Of a stretch of 64,000 nt of DNA, positions 47,428-55,563 are shown piece after piece (position 1 is the stretch's first letter; the number at the start of each line of letters is the position of its first letter). The stretch covers positions 806,001 through 870,000 of the forward strand of contig NC_019678.1 of assembly GCF_000316665.1 (NCBI RefSeq), given 5' to 3'. Under the pieces are notes generated by a model. That model was not told the DNA's origin. It saw only the letters and a program-made list of their open reading frames with translations, and did not search any database. This DNA is from Rivularia sp. PCC 7116 (GTDB taxonomy: Bacteria; Cyanobacteriota; Cyanobacteriia; Cyanobacteriales; Nostocaceae). Made by a program: the position numbers and the translations under genes.

Positions 47428-48069
47428 ATGCTGGGGCCAAATCAACGGATGAAATTAGACGATACGGATGATAAGTTATTTTACGGACTTCCCCGTTTTG
47501 TGACTCATGTAGATGATGGGTTTATTCAACAGCTTACAGACTTATATCGCCAACGTTTGCTGCCAGATACACGCATTTTTGACATGATGAGTAGCTGGGT
47601 TTCTCATTTACCAAAAGAAATGCAGTTTAGCCATGTTGAAGGGCACGGACTAAATCAAGAAGAATTGGCACGTAATTCCAGATTTAACCATTATTTTGTC
47701 CAAAACCTCAACGAAAATCCTAAATTACCGCTAAAAGACCAAGAATTTGATGCCGTTCTTAATTGCGTATCCGTACAGTATTTACAGTATCCAGAAGCAA
47801 TATTTACGGAAATTCATCGCATACTCAAACCTGGTGGTATGGCAATCTTCAGCTTTTCCAACAGAATGTTTTATCAAAAAGCAATTCAAGCATGGCGCGA
47901 TAGTAGCGAAGCCGGTAGAGTGCAATTAGTTAAAAGCTATTTTCAATCTGTTCAAGGATTTACTCCTCCAGAAGTAATCAAAAATCAATCAACAGCACCA
48001 AATTTCCTCCAGTGGTTAGGTGCGGGAGGTGGTGACCCATTTTATGCTGTTATAGCTCATCGAAATTAA
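47428..48069 (+). CDS. Class I SAM-dependent methyltransferase
   Basis: 213-aa protein. The post-I and IV-VI region is clear (FDAVLNCVSVQYLQYPEAIFTEIHRILKPGGMAIFSFSNRMF), while motif I is degenerate (TRIFDMMSSWVSHLP in place of a DxGxG loop), a pattern found in a cyanobacterial/plant subfamily. Substrate unknown. Start ATG 47428 follows aaggggagattctatc, a strong ribosome site. Standalone; ends in heptamer repeats. Confidence 0.8.
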   Translation: MLGPNQRMKLDDTDDKLFYGLPRFVTHVDDGFIQQLTDLYRQRLLPDTRIFDMMSSWVSHLPKEMQFSHVEGHGLNQEELARNSRFNHYFVQNLNENPKLPLKDQEFDAVLNCVSVQYLQYPEAIFTEIHRILKPGGMAIFSFSNRMFYQKAIQAWRDSSEAGRVQLVKSYFQSVQGFTPPEVIKNQSTAPNFLQWLGAGGGDPFYAVIAHRN

Positions 48070-48108
48070 CAGTTAAAAAGGTTAAAGGTTAAAGGTCAAA
48101 GGTTAAAG
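48068..48108. repeat. Heptamer repeats (ggttaaa type)
   Basis: Tandem ggttaaa/ggtcaaa units starting right at the methyltransferase stop. Confidence 0.75.
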
Positions 48109-48300
48109 ATGATAAGAAATCTTTAAATATTGACTAATTTATCCTCAATGTTAAGAAGTTTAACTGTTGGTAAACATACTCACTAGTTATCAAAGAAAAA
48201 TTTTTGTTGATTGACAGATGAAGTATAAAGGATGAGTCATAAAGTATAAATTGTTAATCCTTTATACTTTATTCGGTCAAATTTAAATTAGGAGTCAAAG

Positions 48301-48816
48301 ATGAATTTTCCTCGCGTGCGTAGCATATTAGCTGCACTACTTCTTTCAATACTGCTAATGACAACAGCTTGCGCTCAGAAAGAAGCTGGACGTTTCGATC
48401 AAGTACAGCAGGAAAGCACCCAGCAAAAGAGAGGACAAGCAGTTGCTAAAGATGCTACTCAAGGTAGCAAATTTAACAAGTTTTTCCCCGCAGCATCAGA
48501 CGGTTATCAGCGAGTTTTCACTCAAGAGAAAAAAGGATTTGCTCAAGCCAAGTTGAAAAAAGGTGGTAAAGAAGTAGCAAAAATTTCGGTAAACGACACT
48601 ACCAGCAATCCTTCAGCAGCAGCTAAATTTGCTGATAGCTCCAAACAAATTTCTGGCTATCCAGCAGTTGAAAGAGGAAAGCAAACAGCGGTTTTAGTAG
48701 ACAATCGCTATCAAGTAAAGATAATTTCTAGCGATCCTGATGAATTTACAGCCAGCGATAGAGAAGCTTGGCTCAAGAAATTTGACCTTAATGGTTTAGC
48801 GAAAGTTAAAGCTTAA
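48301..48816 (+). CDS. Putative lipoprotein, unknown function
   Basis: 171-aa protein with a signal peptide and probable lipobox (LLLSILLMTTACAQ; Cys24) and a soluble periplasmic domain with the sequence SDGYQRVFTQEKKGFAQAKLKK and DNRYQVKIISSDPDEFTASDREAWLKKFDL. Homologues are expected in Nostocales, but no domain is recognised. Start ATG 48301 follows ttaggagtcaaag, a good ribosome site. Both sides carry heptamer repeats. Confidence 0.7.
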   Translation: MNFPRVRSILAALLLSILLMTTACAQKEAGRFDQVQQESTQQKRGQAVAKDATQGSKFNKFFPAASDGYQRVFTQEKKGFAQAKLKKGGKEVAKISVNDTTSNPSAAAKFADSSKQISGYPAVERGKQTAVLVDNRYQVKIISSDPDEFTASDREAWLKKFDLNGLAKVKA

Positions 48817-48819
48817 TAG

Positions 48820-48985
48820 CTTAATAGCTGTTAGTTGTTAGTTGTTAGTGGTTAGTGGTTAGTTGCTTTAATTACTTCTAACTCTTAATAAACTTATGAA
48901 ATGAGGAACCGGGAAGAAGTTTTGTATACCTTTGAACTTTGACCTTTAACCTACTCATAACTCCTAACTCCTAACTCCTAACTAA
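48820..48985. repeat. Heptamer repeats (ttagttg / tcctaac types)
   Basis: gttagttgttagtggttag-type units (48826-48868) and the opposite-strand tcctaac units (48960-48983), able to pair with each other. Confidence 0.75.
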
Positions 48986-49027
48986 ATTATCTTCCCAGCA
49001 AAAAGTAAATAATCAAGGATTTCTACC

Positions 49028-49918
49028 ATGAGCAAGCCAGTTTTTGAATTGGTTGATGAGTTACCAACTAGCGGTATCACAGTTTCAGTGTTAAATGCCC
49101 TAGATAATATAACTCCAGGTCATTGGAAAAATACAGTCGGTTTTGTCAATACCATTAAAGAGGTTACTGGCGAAGAAGATGAAGATGTAATACAAGAGAT
49201 TGGCGAGCGGGCGATTTATCTTTACAACGATCGTTCTCAGGGATATCAAAAAGGTTTGTGGCTTTACCAAACCGTTGACAGTACTGATAAAGCTTTAGGT
49301 GCGGCGGCTTTGGCTAATAAAGTCAGCGGCAAGATTCCTTTGTTTGGTGGCTTGATTAATAAGTTTACCCCCAAGGCTGATAAAGCTCAGACTATTGACT
49401 TATCTTTGAAATTAATCGCTGAACTACTAGCTTTTTGCAGCATTAATGGTATCCCCGGAGATAGTATCGGCGATTTTGTCGCTTCTTTGGGTGAATACAG
49501 CGGTGAATCCTACATCCGCATGGTAGGATTAATTTGCCTCGATGGCTTAGTTCCTTTAGGTCCCGATTTTATCCAACAAGCTCAATCTGCACTCAATGGA
49601 ATGAGTCCTAAAGAGTTAGAAGGTAACTCAACATTCCAGCAAATGAACGATGCAATTCCTGGCGATAGTTCTGAGGGCAAACTAAACTTTATCGGTTCTA
49701 GCTTTGACTCAGTAAAAGGCTGGATGAGTGATACTGTTTCAAGTAATGATTTGACTCCTCACAAAGTCACAAGTAAGTTAAGCGGTTTTGTTGATTTTGC
49801 CGATGATAAATTAGATTATCTCGCTGCTTTTCTTGACCTCAGTACTAACTATTTTGAACATACGGGCACGCAAACCCTTACAAAAAGGTTAATTGAGCGG
49901 GCTGAAGCAGAAATTTAA
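49028..49918 (+). CDS. Conserved hypothetical protein
   Basis: 296-aa protein without recognised domain, soluble by composition. It begins MSKPVFELVDELPTSGITVS and shows alternate helices, GERAIYLYNDRSQGYQKGLWLYQTVDSTDKAL, LALIAELLAFCSINGIPGDSIGDFV and DDKLDYLAAFLDLSTNYFEHTGTQT. No signal peptide. ATG 49028 follows a moderate ribosome site. It lies 212 bases upstream of an alanine-racemase family gene, in the same direction, so a functional link is possible but unsupported. Confidence 0.65.
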   Translation: MSKPVFELVDELPTSGITVSVLNALDNITPGHWKNTVGFVNTIKEVTGEEDEDVIQEIGERAIYLYNDRSQGYQKGLWLYQTVDSTDKALGAAALANKVSGKIPLFGGLINKFTPKADKAQTIDLSLKLIAELLAFCSINGIPGDSIGDFVASLGEYSGESYIRMVGLICLDGLVPLGPDFIQQAQSALNGMSPKELEGNSTFQQMNDAIPGDSSEGKLNFIGSSFDSVKGWMSDTVSSNDLTPHKVTSKLSGFVDFADDKLDYLAAFLDLSTNYFEHTGTQTLTKRLIERAEAEI

Positions 49919-50130
49919 TAGTTCCGTTTTTCGGGTAGTTGGTAATAGTTCTTATTACCGATTACCTGCTAATAAAATTAGATTCTCAATATAAAGAAAA
50001 TTCTTTTTAAAAAGTAAAAAATAAGCATTAAATAAGCTGTTAATTGTTTGATTTCTACTCCAATAATGTAGCCATTAATAGATATGATTATTTGATTCAA
50101 CATCGGTAGGAGAAAAAATAATTCCCCCCA

Positions 50131-51246
50131 ATGAATCAGCATCATATCGAAGTAATAGTTTCAGCAGATAAGTTCAAAAATAATATCAGCTATATTCGCG
50201 AACGCGTTCAGCCTTCCGAACTATGTGTAGTCATGAAAGCTAATGCTTACGGGCATGGTTTGAAAGACTTAGCACCTACAGCAGTGGCAGCAGGTGCGGA
50301 CTATATAGGTATTTGTACTAACCCCGAAGCAACAATTATTCGCGATTTAGGTTTAGACGTAAAACTATTGCGTTTGCGGATGGCTTTATCTCAAGAATTG
50401 CAAGAATCCATCGAATCGCTGAATATAGAGGAGCAGATAGGAAGCATCGAAGCAGCTAACTATCTTTCAGAAGCAGGCATAAACAAGGGAAAAAAAATTC
50501 CCGTACATATCAACATCGATACAGGAATGGGTAGGAGCGGTTTTTATTCCAACCAAATAGATGAACTTAAACGAGTTTGCGGACTATCCGGTATTGATAT
50601 CGTGGGTATCATGACTCACTTTGCAAGTTCCGACGGCGAAGATTTAGATTTTACCCGCAAACAAATAGAAGACTTTTACAAAGCACGTGAAGTCCTCAAA
50701 GATTACGTAGACCATAAAGTGCTAACACACACTCATAACAGCGCTGCAACGGTACGTGTCAGCAACGAAAGCAACCGTTTAGTAAGAGTTGGAGCAGCCT
50801 GTTACGGCGTGCGAACCTCCCAGGATTTTGAAAATCCTCCCGAGCTAGAGCCAGTTATGTCAGTAAAAACTAGGGTTGCACAAGTCAGACAGGTGCCAAA
50901 AGGTAAAACCATCGGTTATGGCAGCTTATTTACTACTCAACGGGATAGTTTAATTGCATCATTACCAGTAGGTTTTGGTGAAGGTTATCCCCGTTCGTTA
51001 TTCAATAAAGGTATTGTTTTAATTAAAGGTTATCGGTGTCCCGTAGTCGGAAGAGTATCGTTGAACATCACTACCGTAGATATTACAGACATTCCCGAAC
51101 CAGTAGAATGGGGTGACGAAGTAGTATTAATCGGAACTCAAGGTAGCGAAGAAATAACCTTTGAGGAACTAGCAGATAAATTTGCCAGCGTACATACCGA
51201 AATCAACTTGATGGCTGGTTTTATGAATCAGGTTAGTTATGTTTAA
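50131..51246 (+). CDS. Alanine racemase family PLP enzyme, atypical
   Basis: 371-aa fold-type III PLP protein. PLP-lysine Lys36 is in VVMKANAYGHGL as in alanine racemase, and the barrel and C-terminal beta domain segments are in order (INIDTGMGRSGF, LTHTHNSAATVR, VRVGAACYGVRT, VVGRVSLNITTVDIT). However, the loop usually read GY(A/G)DGYPR, whose Tyr is the second catalytic base, reads VGFGEGYPR here with Phe282, and the downstream MD of the substrate pocket reads LN. Racemisation of alanine would be expected to be poor. It may act on another amino acid or by another mechanism. Start ATG 50131. Confidence 0.8.
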   Translation: MNQHHIEVIVSADKFKNNISYIRERVQPSELCVVMKANAYGHGLKDLAPTAVAAGADYIGICTNPEATIIRDLGLDVKLLRLRMALSQELQESIESLNIEEQIGSIEAANYLSEAGINKGKKIPVHINIDTGMGRSGFYSNQIDELKRVCGLSGIDIVGIMTHFASSDGEDLDFTRKQIEDFYKAREVLKDYVDHKVLTHTHNSAATVRVSNESNRLVRVGAACYGVRTSQDFENPPELEPVMSVKTRVAQVRQVPKGKTIGYGSLFTTQRDSLIASLPVGFGEGYPRSLFNKGIVLIKGYRCPVVGRVSLNITTVDITDIPEPVEWGDEVVLIGTQGSEEITFEELADKFASVHTEINLMAGFMNQVSYV

Positions 51247-51327
51247 GAGTTAGAGATGAGGAATTAGGAGTTAAGAGTTGTAAAAGATTTGTAGTGGGAG
51301 CATCTTGCTCCCCAACTGTTTTCTAAT

Positions 51328-51386
51328 TACCGATTCCCGATTCCCAATGCCCCATGCCCAATGCCCTATTCCCAATTACCTAATTA
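51328..51386. repeat. Heptamer repeats (cccaatg / attcccg types)
   Basis: Tandem attcccg, aatgccc variants running to the end of the next gene on the minus strand. Confidence 0.7.
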
Positions 51387-52138
51387 GGCAATTTTAAATT
51401 CGCGACAACAGAATTTAGATAAGGTTGAAATATGGAAAAATTTTCCAACTTTTCAAAATTGCCGTTTGAGGAGGCAGCATCAAAACCAGTGCTAATTAAA
51501 TAAATTGCTTTACCGTCAAAAGCCACATAACCTCTATATTGCTCGCGCAAGCCGCCCTTTTGCTTAATTCCAGTAAAGCCAAAAGTAACTCCTTGAAGTT
51601 TACCCACTTGTGCCTTCTGTAGTGGATAAGTAGAAAATAGTATTCCATCAGCCGTTTTGGCTGTTTTTAACTCATCGTTGTAAACATATTTACGCTTTTT
51701 GGCTATTACACCATAGTAATTTTGAACCCAACTATTAAGTGCAGTTGTTACCTGAGAAATATATTTAGGACTTTGATAATTTATATTTTGATCGATTGGA
51801 ATACCGGTATTGAGCAGCGCTTTTTGAAAATTAGGCTGGGTTTTCACAGGTAAAATCTTCATTTCTACCGTACCTAAAATTTTTTCATTGGCAGAAATAC
51901 ACAGTAGGGACTTTTTATTTTCACAAGGATTAATTTTCCAACCTTCTGGAAGCGAATTATTTTCTAGTAAATTATTCCAAATATTATCTTGGTTCGGTTT
52001 TTGGCTAGTTACAGCCGGAGTTGGTATTTTCGCCGAACTTGCTTGTGTATCCTTCTTGGCAGAAAAATAAGATGCTGCGGTTGTTATCCCTATAGGAATT
52101 AAAATAAAACCTATTAATACATGATAGAGTCTTAGCAT
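51380..52138 (-). CDS. Exported hypothetical protein
   Basis: 252 aa, not recognised. It begins MLRLYHVLIGFILIPIGITT, a signal anchor, followed by a Ser/Thr/Pro-rich linker and a globular domain (LPEGWKINPCENKKSLLCIS, YRGYVAFDGKAIYLISTGFD). Two Cys at about 79 and 86 could form a disulfide, so the domain is probably periplasmic. Start ATG 52138. Upstream spacer is heptamer repeats. Confidence 0.65.
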   Translation of the reverse strand: MLRLYHVLIGFILIPIGITTAASYFSAKKDTQASSAKIPTPAVTSQKPNQDNIWNNLLENNSLPEGWKINPCENKKSLLCISANEKILGTVEMKILPVKTQPNFQKALLNTGIPIDQNINYQSPKYISQVTTALNSWVQNYYGVIAKKRKYVYNDELKTAKTADGILFSTYPLQKAQVGKLQGVTFGFTGIKQKGGLREQYRGYVAFDGKAIYLISTGFDAASSNGNFEKLENFSIFQPYLNSVVANLKLPN

Positions 52139-52144
52139 TTTACT

Positions 52145-52190
52145 TCAACAGTTAGTTGTTAGTTATTAGTTATTAGTTATTAGCAGTTAT
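52145..52190. repeat. Heptamer repeats (ttagtta type)
   Basis: Tandem gttagttgttagttattag units between two genes on the same strand. Confidence 0.75.
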
Positions 52191-52255
52191 TAGATAGCGC
52201 AAACAATTTTTTCTCCCTATCAATTGTTCCCAGTACCTCCATCTGTTTATATCTC

Positions 52256-55200
52256 TTAAAAATCGGTAGTTCTAACAACGGTTTCATCTTCGCCATAATC
52301 ATCTAAATCTAAAGACATCATTGGTTCGCCTTCAGCACTTTCAATATGCCCTACTATGGGATTTGTTTCCCTCGCGGGAGACGATTCACTAACTTGAAAA
52401 GCAATCTCCGTTTTTTCCCCTCCATCTGTATCATCTGCTTGTAATTGATATGAAAGCAAACGTTTAAGTTCTTCAAATTTATCTAAAGAAAATACTGCAC
52501 CATTTGCTATAGCAGTCTCTTTTTGATTTTCCGCAATGATAGCTTGAAATAAGCAAGTATTGGAAAGATTGACTAAATCAAGATTGACTCCTAAAAGATT
52601 TGCACCTGTAAGATTAGCGCCGGTTAATTTGGCATTTGTTAAATTTGCATTTGTCAAATTTGCACCAGTCAAATCAGCACCAGTTAAGTTGACATCAGCA
52701 AGATTTGCTCCCGTTAAGCAAGCATCTTTTAACTGAACATTGGCTAAATTAGCATTGGCAAAATTAAATCCAGCCAACATGGTTTGCGTTAAGTCGGCTT
52801 TTACCAAGTTGAGAAATGTCAAAGATTTTTGACTGATTCTGTGTCTAGTCAAATCTGAGTAAAAAACTGCTGTTTTGGCAATCAACTTTGTTAATGCTTG
52901 GGGATGAAACTCAGTTGCAGAAAATGCATTTGAGCAAGGTGAAAAACTCCGTTTTGTTTGTTTGTAGCAAGCACTGAGTAACAAAAATACATTAATTCCC
53001 ACTGCTGCATTTACCTGTTCTACATTTAGATAATTCTGTAGCTGTTTAAAATAAGCCCAAGCCTTATGTGCTATTCCTTCATCTAACCAACGCCCAGCAG
53101 AGTAAGCGTACCAAAAAGATTGCAGTCGGTTGCACAATAATTCAAAGGAAAATTTATGCTTTTGTTTTTGTCGCAATCCTTCTATAACCAGTTCTTCAAT
53201 TTCTTGCGTGAGAATTCCGTAGCCAAGTAATTGATAAAGATGCTCGGCTATTTTCTCGGGAGAATCTAGAGCAAAAATTATTTCTCCATAATTATTACGG
53301 CTGTGTTTCGTTAAAGCTGCTAATTTTTCTACAATCGATGCGGCACATAGGTATTCGCCAAATTTTCCATGAGTAAATTTTATTTTAGAGGCAGAAAATA
53401 AGGTTGAATTGATGTTATTAGTAAAATTATTTTGTTCTTGGTTGATAGTTATAGTTTGGAAATAAAATGCTGGTAGCTGGTTAGAATCAGTTTGTAATTT
53501 AATTTTGGTCTTTCTTGAATGTAAAATTTGCAGTGCTACTGCCTGTATTTGATTGATTAATGTTTGGGGATGGCGATTTTTTAAAAGGCAATTCACGGCT
53601 TCTGAAGTACGGTGAATATGTGTAGAGATAGACGCAGCTAGCATTTTTTGACTAAAACTACGAACTGGATAACCTAATAACCATTGATTTAAACGCTCGT
53701 GAATTTTCCACAACGCCACAGATGCATTTGTTATTTGAGGATTTGTAGAACATTCTAAAATTTCATCATCAAGTAGTTCATCGCGGTGCAATACCCCTAG
53801 CAAATACAACATCAAGGGTTGACGAACTAAATCTGATAGCAAAAAGTGAGATTTTTTAGAAAACGCTTTATGCTTTTTCAAGAATTTAAAGAAGCTTTGA
53901 GAAACTTCCATAGATTGCACAGTTGCCCAATTTGCAAACCACAGCTTCCACTCATCTTGTGCCCAAGGTTGAATCTTAATCCGCTGTAATTTCAACGCTG
54001 TTTTGCTGAGGATATCTTCTAAAGCCCAGTTTTGACTTGTCAAAATAATTTTATGCTTGAAGCGCCACTGGAATTCAACTAATTGCTCTAAAAAAACAGC
54101 GATCGCCATTTTATCTTCAGCGTAGTTGGGTAGTTCGTTAAATCCATCAAGTATTAATAAGTATTTAGTTTGAGATTCTTCTAGCCAAGCAGCTAAATTA
54201 ATTTCAGAATTTTTAGAAAAGGTAGATTGTAGGGTTTCTATAAAATTATCACCAATAATGGTTTCACTAAGGTTAATATGTAACGGCATCCATTCAGGAT
54301 AAAGCTTTCGCGCTATTCGTGCGGCTAGTATTTGACAAAAGCTTGTTTTTCCCCAGCCAGATTCTGATTCTATTACGGTAATAGTTTCATTGTCATCCAG
54401 TTGTGAAACCACCCATTTCATTAAATCAACTGGCTGATGATTTCCTTTCACAGGTAAACCACTAGGTGGTATATATATATCCTTGATAGAGAAAGATTCT
54501 ATCAACAAAGGTTCGCCAAGTTTTGTTATTAAGCTTGCCCGATATTTTTCTTTATTAAAATCAATATTATCGTTACTATGATGAAATTGAGAATTGATTT
54601 GTGTAGTTTTGAATTCTACAGAATTTCCCAACCTAAAAAATTTTTGTAATTGAACTAAAGTAGCTGCATTCTCGCTGACAACTACAATTAAATGTCCCAA
54701 CAGTTTCTTGTTTAATCGCTGAATAATTAATTCAGCTTCCACTTCTAAAACGCTATTAGCCACCAACCAAGCTACAGCAACAGAATTCATTTGCTGTACA
54801 AAAGAAGAATTAGCAACCTTTAAGAGCGCCTCTTCCGCTTTCACGTCGCTGAGTTTTTCTTCCCGCAGAATTTGTATTAACGCCTGCAAACGTTCATCAG
54901 GCAAAGGTTTTACTAAAGCATTCGCCGAAACTTTCCCCTCCTCCCCTTTTCGAGCAGAAAGCAACCCTCTTTGCAGCCAAACTCGGGAAAGACTTTCTTC
55001 CTCAATTAACACTTCTTCTAAAGCTTGCAAATAACCAACTTGAAACGCTAACCAAGTACCTTGATTGCGACTCAAAGGCAGCCCAGGTTTTAATAAATTT
55101 AAAATGCTTCGGGTTAAGCGAGCAAATACACCAACCTCATGCCAAACATACTCTATAGGAAGTTCCAGAACTTCTGCTAAAGTACATATATTAAGCAAAG

Positions 55201-55330
55201 AGGGGCTTTTAACTTCCATATTCCGAATAATTCGCAAGGCAACACCTGTCATTTGTCCCTGCGAATACTCTTTTATTTGGCTTATTTCAATATAATTTTC
55301 TACCAACCAATGCCGAATGCTCAAATTCAT
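52256..55330 (-). CDS. NACHT-type STAND NTPase with pentapeptide repeats
   Basis: 1024-aa protein. The N-terminal 270 residues are an unassigned helical region (with a putative HTH-like segment VLELPIEYVWHEVG). A NACHT-like NTPase follows: Walker A ESESGWGKTSFCQILAARIA near residue 325, with Ser replacing the first Gly, and Walker B YLLILDGFNELPNY near 385. The C-terminus carries about 12 tandem A(D/N)LxX pentapeptides (ANLANVQLKDACLTGANLAD and onward, around 855-945), then a short acidic tail. Related proteins in bacteria serve as signal-transducing NTPases, some in antiphage immunity. Divergent from a pseudo-receiver gene. Confidence 0.85.
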   Translation of the reverse strand: MNLSIRHWLVENYIEISQIKEYSQGQMTGVALRIIRNMEVKSPSLLNICTLAEVLELPIEYVWHEVGVFARLTRSILNLLKPGLPLSRNQGTWLAFQVGYLQALEEVLIEEESLSRVWLQRGLLSARKGEEGKVSANALVKPLPDERLQALIQILREEKLSDVKAEEALLKVANSSFVQQMNSVAVAWLVANSVLEVEAELIIQRLNKKLLGHLIVVVSENAATLVQLQKFFRLGNSVEFKTTQINSQFHHSNDNIDFNKEKYRASLITKLGEPLLIESFSIKDIYIPPSGLPVKGNHQPVDLMKWVVSQLDDNETITVIESESGWGKTSFCQILAARIARKLYPEWMPLHINLSETIIGDNFIETLQSTFSKNSEINLAAWLEESQTKYLLILDGFNELPNYAEDKMAIAVFLEQLVEFQWRFKHKIILTSQNWALEDILSKTALKLQRIKIQPWAQDEWKLWFANWATVQSMEVSQSFFKFLKKHKAFSKKSHFLLSDLVRQPLMLYLLGVLHRDELLDDEILECSTNPQITNASVALWKIHERLNQWLLGYPVRSFSQKMLAASISTHIHRTSEAVNCLLKNRHPQTLINQIQAVALQILHSRKTKIKLQTDSNQLPAFYFQTITINQEQNNFTNNINSTLFSASKIKFTHGKFGEYLCAASIVEKLAALTKHSRNNYGEIIFALDSPEKIAEHLYQLLGYGILTQEIEELVIEGLRQKQKHKFSFELLCNRLQSFWYAYSAGRWLDEGIAHKAWAYFKQLQNYLNVEQVNAAVGINVFLLLSACYKQTKRSFSPCSNAFSATEFHPQALTKLIAKTAVFYSDLTRHRISQKSLTFLNLVKADLTQTMLAGFNFANANLANVQLKDACLTGANLADVNLTGADLTGANLTNANLTNAKLTGANLTGANLLGVNLDLVNLSNTCLFQAIIAENQKETAIANGAVFSLDKFEELKRLLSYQLQADDTDGGEKTEIAFQVSESSPARETNPIVGHIESAEGEPMMSLDLDDYGEDETVVRTTDF

Positions 55331-55563
55331 TTAAATACTCAGTAAGGGCTGTACGCGGCAGTTATGATTCATTTTAGATTTTAAATTCTAGATTTTAAAC
55401 TTTAAATTTTAACAACAGATACGTTTGCTTGTTTATTTTGGATTGCAAGTTAGAAGTATGGGAGCTAAGAGTCTTAATTAGCAAATAAGTTTTTCTTGCC
55501 ATCTCCCAATCTCCCTCCCTTTTTATCATCTGCATCTAACAACGTTCCCAACCTGAATTAACT

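Noticed and set aside
50131-51246. Calling the gene alr outright
   Set aside because: The usual catalytic Tyr reads Phe and the MD pocket residues are changed, so the symbol would overstate the function.
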